64,000 nt of DNA from Streptomyces avicenniae (GTDB lineage Bacteria > Actinomycetota > Actinomycetes > Streptomycetales > Streptomycetaceae). Positions 10,589 to 19,146 of this stretch are shown one piece after another. How positions within the stretch are numbered: the first letter of the stretch is position 1; each line of letters starts with the position of its first letter. The stretch is taken from NCBI RefSeq assembly GCF_000719135.1, contig NZ_JOEK01000009.1, forward strand, positions 310,001 through 374,000, given 5' to 3'. Made by a program: the position numbers and the translations under genes. The notes below the pieces were generated by a model. That model was given only the letters and a program-made list of their open reading frames with translations. It was not told the origin of the DNA and did no database searches.

Positions 10589-12747
10589 CGCCGCCCACCG
10601 GGCCCCTCGGCCCGCCCGCGCACGCGCCAGGCGGCGAACCGCCCGACGGCCTGCGGCGCTTCGCCCGCATCTGGTGCCGCGCGGTCTACGCGGACACGGC
10701 GACGTCGATGACCAGGGCCGAGTTCGAGGAGCTGATGACCGGTCTCGCCCGGCTGCTCGCCGACGCGCTGCACGGCCGCCCGTTCGACCCCTCGCCGGGC
10801 CGCGCCGTGGGCGAGGCGCTGGTGGCCGCGCACTGCACCGTGCCGGAGGCGCTGCCGCGCGTCCTCGGCGTCGTGGACGCCTACCTGCCGCTCTACTGCT
10901 CCGACCCCGCGGAACTGCCCGCCGACGAGGCGCGCATCCGCAGCACGCGTCTCCAGCACGCCATCGCCGCCGGGTACGCCGCCGCGCTCCAGGAGCGGAC
11001 GCGCGCGGAACAGGAGGCCCTGTCCCGCGCGGCGCTCAGCGCGCAGCAGGAGATCGCGCGGGCGCTGCACGAGAGCGAGACGCGCTTCCGCGCCGTCTTC
11101 AAGGACGCGGCCCTCGGCATCGCGCTGGCGGACATGAGCGGCCGGGTCCTGGACGTGAACGACGCGCTGGCCCGGATGTTCGGCGGCTCGGAGCACCATG
11201 TGCGCAGCCGCAACATCCTGGAGTGGACGCACCCGGAGGACCCGCCGGAGATCTGGCGGATGCAGCGCGAGCTGATGCGCGGCGAGCGGGAGCACTTCCA
11301 GGTCGAGAAGTCCTACGGCCGCTCCGACGGCACCGCCCTGTGGACCAACCTCACCGTCTCCCTGCTGCGCGCCGCGAACGGGGAGCCGCGCTACATGCTG
11401 GCGATGGTCGAGGACGTCTCGGAGCGGCGGCTGCTGAACCTGCGGCTGCGCTACCAGGCGACGCACGACGCGCTCACCGACCTGCCGAACCGCTCCCTCT
11501 TCTTCGAGCGCCTAGAGCAGGCGCTCTCCCGCGCCTCGGACACGGCCAGGATCGGCCTGTGCTACCTGGATCTCGACGGCTTCAAGGCGGTCAACGACAG
11601 CCTGGGCCACGCCGTCGGCGACCAGTTGCTGATCGCCGTGGCCGAGCGGCTGCACGGCTGCGCGTCGGGCCCTGGGCAGATGCTGGCGCGGATCGGCGGG
11701 GACGAGTTCGTCGCCCTCGTCCTCGACCCGCCCTCGCCCGGGACCGTGACGGAGCTGGCGGAACGCGCCCTGTACGCGCTGTCCACGCCGGTGGACGTCG
11801 GCGGCCGTGAGCTGATGGTGCGGGCGAGCATCGGCGTCGTGGAGGGCCCGGCGCGGCACCTCAGCTCGGCAGAGATGCTGCGCAGCGCGGACATCACGAT
11901 GTACCGGGCCAAGGCGGAGGGCGGCAACCGGTACGCCGTCGCCGACCCGGACTCGGACGCCCGCGCGATCAGCCGCCACCACCTCACGCACCACCTGCCC
12001 GCCGCGCTGAAGGGCGCCGAGTTCTTCATCGAGTACCAGCCGCTGGTGAAGATGGAGGACGGCAGCCTGGAGGGCGCCGAGGCGCTGGTCCGCTGGAGCC
12101 ATCCCCGGCACGGCGTGCTGGGCCCCGACCGGTTCATCCCGCTCGCGGAGCACACCGGGCTGATCGTGCCGCTGGGCCGCTGGGTGCTCCAGGAGGCGGT
12201 GCGGCAGGCGTGCGAGTGGCAGGTGCGCGGCATCGGCGGCCCGCGCCCGCTGAAGGTGAACGTCAATCTCTCGCCGCGCCAGCTGCACCATCCCGAGCTG
12301 GTCGAGGACACCATCTCCGTGCTGGAGGAGGCCGGGCTGCCGCCCAGCTCGCTGTGCCTGGAGGTGACCGAGACGGCGATGATACGGGCGGACGAGAACG
12401 AGCTGCGGCCCCTGCGGCAGCTGGCCGAACTGGGCGTCGGGATCGCCCTGGACGACTTCGGCACCGGCTACTCGAATCTGGCCAACCTCCGGCGCCTCCC
12501 GGCCACCACCCTCAAGCTCGACCGCTCCTTCACGCTGGGCCTCCAGCGCGCCCCTGCCGATCCGGTCGATCTCAAGATCGTGGAGGGCATCGTGTCGCTG
12601 GCGCACACGCTGGAGCTGTCGGTGACGGTCGAGGGCGTCGAGACGTCCACGCAGGCCGACCGGCTGCGGGAGCTGGGCTGCGACTCGGCGCAGGGCTGGT
12701 TCTACGCGCGGCCTGGACCGCCTGAGCGGCTGCCCGAGGCGGTCTGA
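10585..12747 (+). CDS. PAS-GGDEF-EAL cyclic-di-GMP turnover protein
   Basis: 720 residues from the GTG at 10585 (GTGA overlap with the methyltransferase). After a roughly 150-residue helical N-terminus comes a PAS domain (about 162-285). Next is a diguanylate cyclase domain with intact RIGGDEFVAL near 370, then an EAL phosphodiesterase domain with EGAEALVRW, NLSPRQL, EVTETAM, DDFGTGYSNL and VEGVET all present. Both catalytic sites look intact. An RxxD inhibitory site is not seen upstream of GGDEF. No transmembrane segment is obvious, so it is probably cytosolic. In Streptomyces such proteins adjust c-di-GMP, which acts through BldD to control sporulation. CdgA, RmdA and RmdB are relatives; which one this matches is not determined. 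Confidence 0.94.
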   Translation: MTPPTGPLGPPAHAPGGEPPDGLRRFARIWCRAVYADTATSMTRAEFEELMTGLARLLADALHGRPFDPSPGRAVGEALVAAHCTVPEALPRVLGVVDAYLPLYCSDPAELPADEARIRSTRLQHAIAAGYAAALQERTRAEQEALSRAALSAQQEIARALHESETRFRAVFKDAALGIALADMSGRVLDVNDALARMFGGSEHHVRSRNILEWTHPEDPPEIWRMQRELMRGEREHFQVEKSYGRSDGTALWTNLTVSLLRAANGEPRYMLAMVEDVSERRLLNLRLRYQATHDALTDLPNRSLFFERLEQALSRASDTARIGLCYLDLDGFKAVNDSLGHAVGDQLLIAVAERLHGCASGPGQMLARIGGDEFVALVLDPPSPGTVTELAERALYALSTPVDVGGRELMVRASIGVVEGPARHLSSAEMLRSADITMYRAKAEGGNRYAVADPDSDARAISRHHLTHHLPAALKGAEFFIEYQPLVKMEDGSLEGAEALVRWSHPRHGVLGPDRFIPLAEHTGLIVPLGRWVLQEAVRQACEWQVRGIGGPRPLKVNVNLSPRQLHHPELVEDTISVLEEAGLPPSSLCLEVTETAMIRADENELRPLRQLAELGVGIALDDFGTGYSNLANLRRLPATTLKLDRSFTLGLQRAPADPVDLKIVEGIVSLAHTLELSVTVEGVETSTQADRLRELGCDSAQGWFYARPGPPERLPEAV

Positions 12748-13355
12748 ACGCGCAGCTGGCACGGCGCGCGGCTCCGGCAGCCGCAGCGGTCCTGCGCCCG
12801 GCGTGAAGGAGCCGAGCAGCGCCGGGCTCCGCGCCCCGGTGGCGGACGGCAGCGCGCCGGGCAGGCCGTGCCAGCTGAGGAAGCCGAGGAGCGCGAAGAG
12901 GTAGGCCTCCTTCGCCTGCGCGGGCAGCCCGTGGGCCTCGGACCGTTCGACGCGGGTGGGCGCGGCGGCGTCGGCGATGCGGCGCATGAGGACGGGTTGC
13001 GTACGCCACCGCCCGGGCCCGCGACGGCGCGGGCCGCCACGTCGCCGAAGAAACGGCCGAGGCCGGTGTCGAGGCGTCACAGGGCGGCGGCGTCGGCCGC
13101 CGCCGGGGGCAGACAGGCGGCGAGGGCCGCGCGCAGCGGGGCGGGGTACGGCTCGGAGTGCATGCCGAGGGGGTGCAGACTTACCGTGGCGTCGTCGGCG
13201 AAGGCGAGGTCGGCGACCGCGGCGTCCACGGCGTCGCAGGAGGTGCCGCTGAGCATCCCCACCACCCGGAGGGGCCGCCCCGCGGGAAACCCGGTCGGGA
13301 CGGGCTCCGCCGAATCGGTACGCTGCGTGATGTCCATAACAGAAGAACTCTTCAC
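12748..13355 (-). pseudogene. anmK: Decayed anhydro-N-acetylmuramic acid kinase (anmK)
   Basis: Two anmK pieces lie head to tail. The N-terminal piece (13355 to 13077) reads VVGMLSGTSCDAVDAAVADL, the ATP-binding opening of AnmK, then stops at TGA 13077-13079 after about 92 residues. The C-terminal piece follows directly: PGGGVRNP, then, after loss of one base near 12997, VLMRRIADAAAP, GLPAQAKEAYLFALLGFLSW and GALPSATGARSPALLGSFTP. Intact AnmK has about 370-400 residues. Roughly 200 central residues, including the catalytic region, are missing, and the frame is broken twice. The end near 12748 is approximate because no native stop is recognisable. The enzyme would recycle anhydroMurNAc; this copy cannot be functional. 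Confidence 0.85.
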
Positions 13356-13405
13356 CTACCGTGACCCCGTCACTCCACCTTCTCTGATCATTGGAGCATT
13401 CGAGG

Positions 13406-15130
13406 ATGGCCCGACACCTCATCACCAGTGCGTTGCCCTACATCAACGGGATCAAGCACCTGGGAAACATGGTGGGTTCGATGCTCCCCGCCGACGTCTA
13501 CGCCCGCTACCTGCGGCAGCGCGGCCATGACGTCCTCTACATCTGCGCCACCGACGAGCACGGCACCCCGGCCGAACTGGCGGCGAAGGCCGCAGGGCTG
13601 CCCGTCGCGGAGTTCTGCGCCCAGCAGCACCACGCGCAGAAGGCGGTCTACGACGGTTTCGGCCTCGACTTCGACTACTTCGGCCGGACGTCGTCCGCGC
13701 AGAACGTCGAGGTGACGCAGCACTTCGCCCGCCGTCTCCACGAGCACGGCTTCATCGAGGAGCGCGCCACCCGCCAGGTCTACTCCCCCGCCGACGGCCG
13801 GTTCCTCCCGGACCGCTACATCGTGGGCACCTGCCCCTACTGCGGCTACGAGGCGGCGCGCGGCGACCAGTGCGAGAACTGCACGCGCGTCCTCGACCCG
13901 ACCGACCTGGTGGACGCGCGGTCCGCGGTGAGCGGCAGCACGGACCTGGAGGTCCGCGAGACCACGCATCTCTTCCTGCTCCAGACCAAGCTGGAGAGCG
14001 AGGTCGCCGCCTTCGTGGAGGCGCACGACGGGCAGTGGCCGACGCTGGCCTCCTCCATCGCCAGGAAGTGGCTGACCGAGGGGCTGCACGACCGAGCCAT
14101 CACCCGTGACCTGGAGTGGGGCGTGCCGGTGCCGGGCGACGTGTGGCCGGAACTGGCCGCCGAGGGCAAGGTGTTCTACGTCTGGTTCGACGCCCCGATC
14201 GGGTACATCGGCGCCACCAAGGAGTGGGCGGACGCGGCGGGTCCCGGCGAGGAGCGCGACTGGCGGTCGTGGTGGTACGAGGCCGAGGAGGACGTGCGGT
14301 ACACGGAGTTCATGGCCAAGGACAACGTGCCGTTCCACACGGTGATGTTCCCCGCCACGCAGATCGGCACGCGTGAGCCGTGGAAGCGGGTGGACGTCGT
14401 CAAGGCGTTCAACTGGCTGACGTACTACGGCGGGAAGTTCTCCACGTCGCAGCAGCGCGGCATCTTCGCCGACACCGCCCTCGACCTGCTCCCGGCCGAC
14501 TACTGGCGGTACTTCCTCGTCGCGGGCGCGCCCGAGTCGGACGACTCGTCGTTCTCCTGGGAGCTGTTCTCCTCGGTGGTCAACAAGGACCTCGCCGACA
14601 CGCTGGGGAACTTCGTCAACCGCGTGCTGACGTTCTCCCGCAAGCGGTTCGGCGACGCCGTACCGGCCGGGCACGCGGCGGGCGACGCCGAGCGGCGCCT
14701 CGGCGAGGAGGTGGCGCGGCTGCTCGCCGAGTACGAGGAGCACCTGGAGGCGCTCCAGTACCGCAAGGCGGCCTTCGCGCTGCGGGCGCTGTGGAGCGCG
14801 GGCAACTCCTACCTGGAGGAGAAGGCGCCCTGGCGTGAGATCAAGACCGACGAGGACGCCGCCGCGCTGACGCTGCGCACGGCCATGAACCTGATCCGCC
14901 TCTACGCGGTGGTGTCCGAGCCGGTCATCCCGTTCAGCGCGCGCACGATGCGCTCGGTCTTCGCGGCCGAGGACACCGCCACGTGGGTGTCGGCCGAGGA
15001 GGCGCGCGCCCTGGACGCGATCCCGGCCGGGACGGCGTTCACCGTGCCGCCGGTGCTCTTCGCGAAGATCACCGACGAGGACCTGGAGGGCTACCGGGCG
15101 CGCTTCGGCGGCGACACCGCCGACGCCTGA
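13406..15130 (+). CDS. metG: Methionyl-tRNA synthetase
   Basis: 574-residue class I aminoacyl-tRNA synthetase charging tRNA-Met. The HIGH-type motif appears as HLGN near residue 17 in [19 protein letters not shown]. The zinc knuckle region has CPYC and CENC (about residues 143-160). The second signature is KFSTS (near 343-347) instead of KMSKS, a form I recall in other Streptomyces MetRS. The anticodon-binding helical domain includes [13 protein letters not shown]. There is no C-terminal EMAP dimerisation domain. ATG 13406 is chosen over an in-frame TTG at 13391. It is 50 bases downstream of the divergent anmK remnant and ends in a bidirectional hairpin. Confidence 0.97.
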   Translation: MARHLITSALPYINGIKHLGNMVGSMLPADVYARYLRQRGHDVLYICATDEHGTPAELAAKAAGLPVAEFCAQQHHAQKAVYDGFGLDFDYFGRTSSAQNVEVTQHFARRLHEHGFIEERATRQVYSPADGRFLPDRYIVGTCPYCGYEAARGDQCENCTRVLDPTDLVDARSAVSGSTDLEVRETTHLFLLQTKLESEVAAFVEAHDGQWPTLASSIARKWLTEGLHDRAITRDLEWGVPVPGDVWPELAAEGKVFYVWFDAPIGYIGATKEWADAAGPGEERDWRSWWYEAEEDVRYTEFMAKDNVPFHTVMFPATQIGTREPWKRVDVVKAFNWLTYYGGKFSTSQQRGIFADTALDLLPADYWRYFLVAGAPESDDSSFSWELFSSVVNKDLADTLGNFVNRVLTFSRKRFGDAVPAGHAAGDAERRLGEEVARLLAEYEEHLEALQYRKAAFALRALWSAGNSYLEEKAPWREIKTDEDAAALTLRTAMNLIRLYAVVSEPVIPFSARTMRSVFAAEDTATWVSAEEARALDAIPAGTAFTVPPVLFAKITDEDLEGYRARFGGDTADA

Positions 15131-15138
15131 CGCCCCAC

Positions 15139-15181
15139 GCGGACGGACGGGCCCCCGCCCCGCGGGAGTCCGTCCGTCCGC
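15139..15181. terminator. Bidirectional hairpin between metG and the GAF gene
   Basis: Arms 15139-15150 and 15170-15181 (gcggacggacgg / ccgtccgtccgc) pair perfectly over 12 bp. An inner partial stem continues towards a 3-4-base loop. It separates the convergent metG (+) and GAF-domain gene (-). Confidence 0.8.
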
Positions 15182-15186
15182 GCCGT

Positions 15187-15720
15187 TCAGGGGGTCTTCC
15201 CGGCCAGGATGCGGCCGGACAGCTCCGCCGCGGCGGCCTTGATGCTCTCCAGACCGGCGCGTCCCCACGGGCGCGGCAGCCGGTCGAGCACGCAGACGGT
15301 GCCGAGCGCCCGCCCGTCGGCGTCGAGCAACGGCGCGCCCAGGTAGGAGCGGATGCCCTCCTCGTCCACCAGCGGATTGCCCGCGAACCGCGGGTAGTCG
15401 CCGACGTCGTCGAGCACCAGCGCCTTGCGGCGCACGACGACGTACGGGCAGAAGCCGCGGTCACGGGGCATCGTGCGACCCGTGCCCTCGCCCGGCGCCG
15501 CGTAGAGACCGGCGAAGAACTGCTCCCGCTCGCCGATGAAGTTGACCAGCGCGAACGGCGTGCCCGCGAGGCGCGCCAGGTCGCGTGCCGCCGCGTCGAA
15601 CGCCGGGTCGGGCGCGCCGCCGACGCCCAGTTCCCGCAGCCGTTCCGCGCGCGCCGGGGCGTCGGGGTCGTCGGGGGTCAGCAGCAGCCGGCCTGTGGGG
15701 TCGAAACCCATCGTGGACAT
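15187..15720 (-). CDS. GAF domain protein at the conservon's distal end
   Basis: 177 residues forming a single GAF domain (about 30-170): AGTPFALVNFIGEREQFFAG, CPYVVVRRKALVLDDV, IRSYLGAPLLDADGRALGTV. The ligand is unknown; residues for haem or cyclic nucleotide binding cannot be assigned by eye. An AAGGAA ribosome-binding site precedes ATG 15720. The gene starts 48 bases after cvnC on the same strand and occupies the position where conservons usually carry the CvnD GTPase. It may therefore supply a sensory input to the CvnA kinase complex. Confidence 0.85.
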   Translation of the reverse strand: MSTMGFDPTGRLLLTPDDPDAPARAERLRELGVGGAPDPAFDAAARDLARLAGTPFALVNFIGEREQFFAGLYAAPGEGTGRTMPRDRGFCPYVVVRRKALVLDDVGDYPRFAGNPLVDEEGIRSYLGAPLLDADGRALGTVCVLDRLPRPWGRAGLESIKAAAAELSGRILAGKTP

Positions 15721-15768
15721 GGTGTTCCTTGTGTGGATCGGATGCGGGCCGCCCCCGCCTGGCGGGCG

Positions 15769-16224
15769 TCACACGAGCTGCCGCAGCCCGTGGAGGACGG
15801 CGCGCAGCAGGTCCGGGTCGGTGGGACAGCGGCCCGGGGGCAGGGGTGGGCTGACGGTGACGGCTCCCGAGTCCAGCAGGTCGGAGAGCAGCACCTTGGT
15901 GACGGCGGCGGGCAGGCCGACGTACGCGGCGATCTCGGCGACCGAGGCGGGCCCGCGGCAGGCGCCGAGCACCTGTGCGTGCTCGGGCCCGAGCCTGCGC
16001 CGTATCCGCCGCCCGGTGGCCGTGACCAGCGTGAGCAGGTCGAGGCGCGCCGCGGGCCTGGTACGGCCGCCGCAGACGGTGAACGGGCGGACCAGGCGGC
16101 CCGCGTCCTCGTCCAGCAGCGGTTCGGGGGTGACGGCGGCCGGGGCGCGCGTCCGCAGGTCGCGGGCGCGCGTGCCGCCGGGGACGGCGGGCGGCGCGGG
16201 GGGGCCGGTGCCTGGGCCTCTCAT
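15769..16224 (-). CDS. cvnC: CvnC-type DUF742 protein
   Basis: 151 residues. The conserved DUF742 core is visible: RLVRPFTVCGGRTRPA, LDLLTLV, EHAQVLGACRGPASVAEIAAYVGLPAAVTKVLLSDLLDSGAV, with winged-helix character in the second half. In S. coelicolor conservons (cvnA-D) this protein binds the other Cvn members at the membrane in a complex compared with eukaryotic GPCR signalling. ATG 16224 overlaps the cvnB stop by four bases (ATGA). Confidence 0.9.
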   Translation of the reverse strand: MRGPGTGPPAPPAVPGGTRARDLRTRAPAAVTPEPLLDEDAGRLVRPFTVCGGRTRPAARLDLLTLVTATGRRIRRRLGPEHAQVLGACRGPASVAEIAAYVGLPAAVTKVLLSDLLDSGAVTVSPPLPPGRCPTDPDLLRAVLHGLRQLV

Positions 16225-16640
16225 CCTCTGGCCCCCTGCCGCAGCGGGATGGCGAGGGACGCCCGGACGCTGCGGACGAGGAGGGCCATCTCGTGGCCGA
16301 GCGCGGCGGCGTCGGCCTCCGGGTCGGCCAGGACGGCGAGGGCGGCCGTCTGCCCCGCGGCCGTGACGATCAGCAGTCCTGAGTCGAGGCGGACGGTGAT
16401 CTGCCGGACGCGGCCCCCGGCGTCGGGCAGCCGGGTCCCCGCCGTCCTGGCCAGGGCGTGCAGTCCGGCGGCGAGCGCGGCCAGTTGGTCGGCGTCCTCG
16501 GCGTCCATGCCGTGGACGGCCCGGGGCAGGCCGTCGCTGCCGAGGAGGACCGCCTTGCGGGCGTGCGGCAGGCGTTCGACGAGGTGGGCGAGGAGCCAGG
16601 CGAGGTCGGTCCGCGCGGGCCAGGGCGTGTCGGTCACCAC
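16221..16640 (-). CDS. cvnB: CvnB-type roadblock/LC7 protein
   Basis: 139 residues, roadblock/LC7 fold. Segments: DLAWLLAHLVERLPHARKAVLLGSDGLPRAV at the start, VRQITVRLDSGLLIVTAAGQTAALAVLADPEAD in the middle, and a final helix VRSVRASLAI. Such proteins act as regulators or GAP-like partners of small GTPases. Two adjacent GTG codons (16640, 16637) are possible starts. It lies 52 bases downstream of cvnA and overlaps cvnC. Confidence 0.9.
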   Translation of the reverse strand: MVTDTPWPARTDLAWLLAHLVERLPHARKAVLLGSDGLPRAVHGMDAEDADQLAALAAGLHALARTAGTRLPDAGGRVRQITVRLDSGLLIVTAAGQTAALAVLADPEADAAALGHEMALLVRSVRASLAIPLRQGARG

Positions 16641-16692
16641 GGCGCGGCCGGGGCGGTCGGCGGGACAGGTGGGACCTGTGGGAGGGGGCGTG

Positions 16693-18291
16693 TCATCGTT
16701 CGCCCTCCTCGTCCGCGAGGCGGGCGCCGCGCCGGAACGCGGCGGTGAGCCCGGGGTCGAGCGGCGCGGGGACGGGACCTGGGCCGCCGCGCTGCGGGGG
16801 CTGTGGCGGCTGGCCGGTGTCGCGCGGCGGCGGCACGAGGTGCTGCGGGCGGCGGCGGCGCGGCAGCGGGGGGCGTCCCGACCGGTCGGTGGCCGGGGTC
16901 GCGGGGGTGGGGGCCGTCGAGGTGGTGGGGGCGGCGGGGGGCTGCGTGGGCCGGGGCGGCAGGGCGGCGTCCTGCTCCGGCGCGCTCCCCACGGCGGGCG
17001 GCGCGGGTGCGGCGGCGGGTGCGGGCAGCACGTACGGCTCCGCCGCCTGCGCGACGGGGCGGCCCGGCACGTAGTGGCCCTCCGACTCGTCGCCGAGCAG
17101 CTCGTGCGGCAGGACGAGGACGGCCTGCACGCCGCCGTAGATGTTGCTCTGGAGCTGGACGACGATGTCGTGGCGCTTGGCGAGCGTCGAGACGACGAAC
17201 AGGCCTACCCTGCCGTCCTCCAACAGCTGTGCGACGTCGAGGCGTTCCGCGCCGGACAGGATGGCGTTCATGCGGTTCTGCTCGGTGACGGTCATGCCGA
17301 GGCCCCGGTCCTCGACCTCGATGGCCAGCCCGGCGGTGACGCGCTGCACGCGCAGCAGGACCTGGGTCTGGGGGGCGGAGAACTCCGTGGCGTTCTCGAC
17401 GAGTTCGGCCAGCAGGTGCACGACGTCGGCGACGGCGTGGCCGCGCACGGTGCCCTCGAAGGGCGGCACGAGCTTGACGCGCGAGTAGTGCTCGACCTCG
17501 GCGATGCAGGAGCGCAGCACCTCGGACATGCACACAGGACGCGTCCACTGGCGGCGGGAGACGGCGCCGCCGAGGACGGCGAGGTTCTCCGCGTGCCTGC
17601 GGATGCGGGTGGCCAGGTGGTCGATGTGGAAGAGGCCCTTCAGCAGCTCGGGATCCTCGACGTCGTTCTCCAACTCGTCGAGGTATTCGAGCTGGCGGTG
17701 CACGAACGACTGCATCCGCCGCGCCAGGTTGACGAACACCTCGACCCGCTCGTCCCCCGCGCAGACCGCGCCCGCCAGGGAGGCGGCCTGGGCGACGGCG
17801 GACTCGGCCGCGTACCCGGCGGCGGCGATCTCGTGGCCGAGCTGCCCGTAGGCGTCGGCGTCGTCGGGTTCGGCGGGGGGTGCCCCCTCGGGCGGTTTGA
17901 TCCGCTCGCCGCGCTCCACCTTCCGCAGCAGCGCGTGCAGTTCGACCCGGCCCCGGCTGGCCTGGCGGCGCAGCGCGGTGAGGCGCCCGGCGTGCAGCCT
18001 GGCCTCCGTCAGGGCGAGGAGCACCGCCCCGGCCAGGACCGTGCCGACCAGGACAGCGGCGGCGGCCGGGACGGCCCAGCGCGCGAAGCCGCCCGCCGCG
18101 CCCTGCCGGGGCCCGCCCTCGGCGAGCAGGTACGCGACGGTGACCGTCGCGACGACGGTGACCAGGGCGGCGGGAAGCACCGCCAGGCGCAGCAGTCGGC
18201 GTCTGCATCCCGGCGCTCCCGCGCCCGGCGCCGTGCCGGCTGGCCGGCTGTGGCGGCCGGTGGGTGCCCCGGTGCGTAGCTGTTCGGGCAT
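16693..18291 (-). CDS. cvnA: CvnA-type membrane sensor histidine kinase
   Basis: 532 residues. Two hydrophobic helices near the N-terminus (LLRLAVLPAALVTVVATVTV; AVPAAAAVLVGTVLAGAVLL) anchor it. A helical dimerisation region and a HATPase domain follow, with LLAELVENATEFSAP (N box), VEDRGLGM (G1) and DGRVGLFVVSTLAKRHDI (G2). The last 130 residues are Pro/Ala-rich and disordered. ATG 18291 is preferred because AAGGAC lies upstream; a TTG at 18315 would add eight residues. It starts the cvnA-cvnB-cvnC-GAF operon. Confidence 0.9.
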   Translation of the reverse strand: MPEQLRTGAPTGRHSRPAGTAPGAGAPGCRRRLLRLAVLPAALVTVVATVTVAYLLAEGGPRQGAAGGFARWAVPAAAAVLVGTVLAGAVLLALTEARLHAGRLTALRRQASRGRVELHALLRKVERGERIKPPEGAPPAEPDDADAYGQLGHEIAAAGYAAESAVAQAASLAGAVCAGDERVEVFVNLARRMQSFVHRQLEYLDELENDVEDPELLKGLFHIDHLATRIRRHAENLAVLGGAVSRRQWTRPVCMSEVLRSCIAEVEHYSRVKLVPPFEGTVRGHAVADVVHLLAELVENATEFSAPQTQVLLRVQRVTAGLAIEVEDRGLGMTVTEQNRMNAILSGAERLDVAQLLEDGRVGLFVVSTLAKRHDIVVQLQSNIYGGVQAVLVLPHELLGDESEGHYVPGRPVAQAAEPYVLPAPAAAPAPPAVGSAPEQDAALPPRPTQPPAAPTTSTAPTPATPATDRSGRPPLPRRRRPQHLVPPPRDTGQPPQPPQRGGPGPVPAPLDPGLTAAFRRGARLADEEGER

Positions 18292-18444
18292 CGGTGTCCT
18301 TATCGGGCGGATCAATGTACCGAGGCCACGCTATGACTCAACGCCGCTGCGCAGAGCTACAGTTCCGCCAATCGCCACCCCTCGCCACCTCCCAACGAGT
18401 GAATCGGGCCGGGGCCGTCTTGACCCACCGCGCCGTGCGCGCGG

Positions 18445-19098
18445 TCAGCCGGGGCCGTAGGCGCGGACGGTGACGTTCAGCCGCCCGGTGAGGCCGAGGT
18501 CGGGCGGCGCGGTGCCGGGGTGGATGCGCGGGACACCGTGACGGGCCAGGCGTGCCGGGCCGCCGAGGACGAACGCGTCGCCGCAGCGCAGTTCGGTGTC
18601 GGTCCAGGGCCGTCCCCGGTGCCCGGCGCCGGCGACGCGGAAGACGCAGGAGTCGCCGAGGCTGAACGAGACGACGGGGGCGGAGGAACGCTCGTCGCGG
18701 TCCTGGTGCATACCCATCCGGGCCGAGGCGTCGTAGAAGTTGACGAGCGCGATGTCGTACGGGTCGGCGGGCGGCGGGAGTCCGGCGGCGGCGACGGCCC
18801 GGCGTGCCCAGTCGCCGAGCCAGGCGGGGAACGGTTTGACGGGCGCGCCGTCCCCGTCAACGGCGGTGGCCGCGTAGCCACCCGCGTACCAGTGGCGGCC
18901 GAGCGAGAGCTGCCGCACGGACATGACGCCGCCGCCGAAGCGGACGGTGCGCAGCCCCGCGGGCGGGCGGGCCCACTCCCGGCAGGCGGCGAGCAGGGCG
19001 TGCCGCTCCGCCGGGCCGAGCCGGTCGGGCAGGTGCACGGCCCCCGGCGTCGGCTCGGCCCGCACGCGGGGGAACAGCTCGTCGCTCACGCCCTCCAT
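18445..19098 (-). CDS. AlkB-like 2-oxoglutarate/Fe(II) dioxygenase
   Basis: 217 residues. The iron ligands are visible as HxD in GMHQDRDE (near residue 130), and a later histidine in ARHGVPRIH. The 2-oxoglutarate-binding arginines lie in RLNVTVR at the C-terminus. NFYDASARMGMHQDRDE and SLGDSCVF are typical of AlkB, which repairs N-alkylated bases in DNA or RNA by oxidative demethylation. Start ATG 19098; a GTG at 19089 is an alternative. It sits directly downstream of the polyprenyl synthetase gene (48-base gap), where S. coelicolor, as I recall, carries squalene-hopene cyclase. Confidence 0.92.
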   Translation of the reverse strand: MEGVSDELFPRVRAEPTPGAVHLPDRLGPAERHALLAACREWARPPAGLRTVRFGGGVMSVRQLSLGRHWYAGGYAATAVDGDGAPVKPFPAWLGDWARRAVAAAGLPPPADPYDIALVNFYDASARMGMHQDRDERSSAPVVSFSLGDSCVFRVAGAGHRGRPWTDTELRCGDAFVLGGPARLARHGVPRIHPGTAPPDLGLTGRLNVTVRAYGPG

Positions 19099-19146
19099 GA
19101 TGCGCCCACCGGTGGACGGCCGGGTGACCGCGCGGGAGCCCGCGTC

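Noticed and set aside
14430..14465. KFSTS instead of KMSKS in MetRS as a sign of inactivation
   Set aside because: From memory this form occurs in other Streptomyces MetRS; the rest of the protein is complete, so it is treated as a normal variant.
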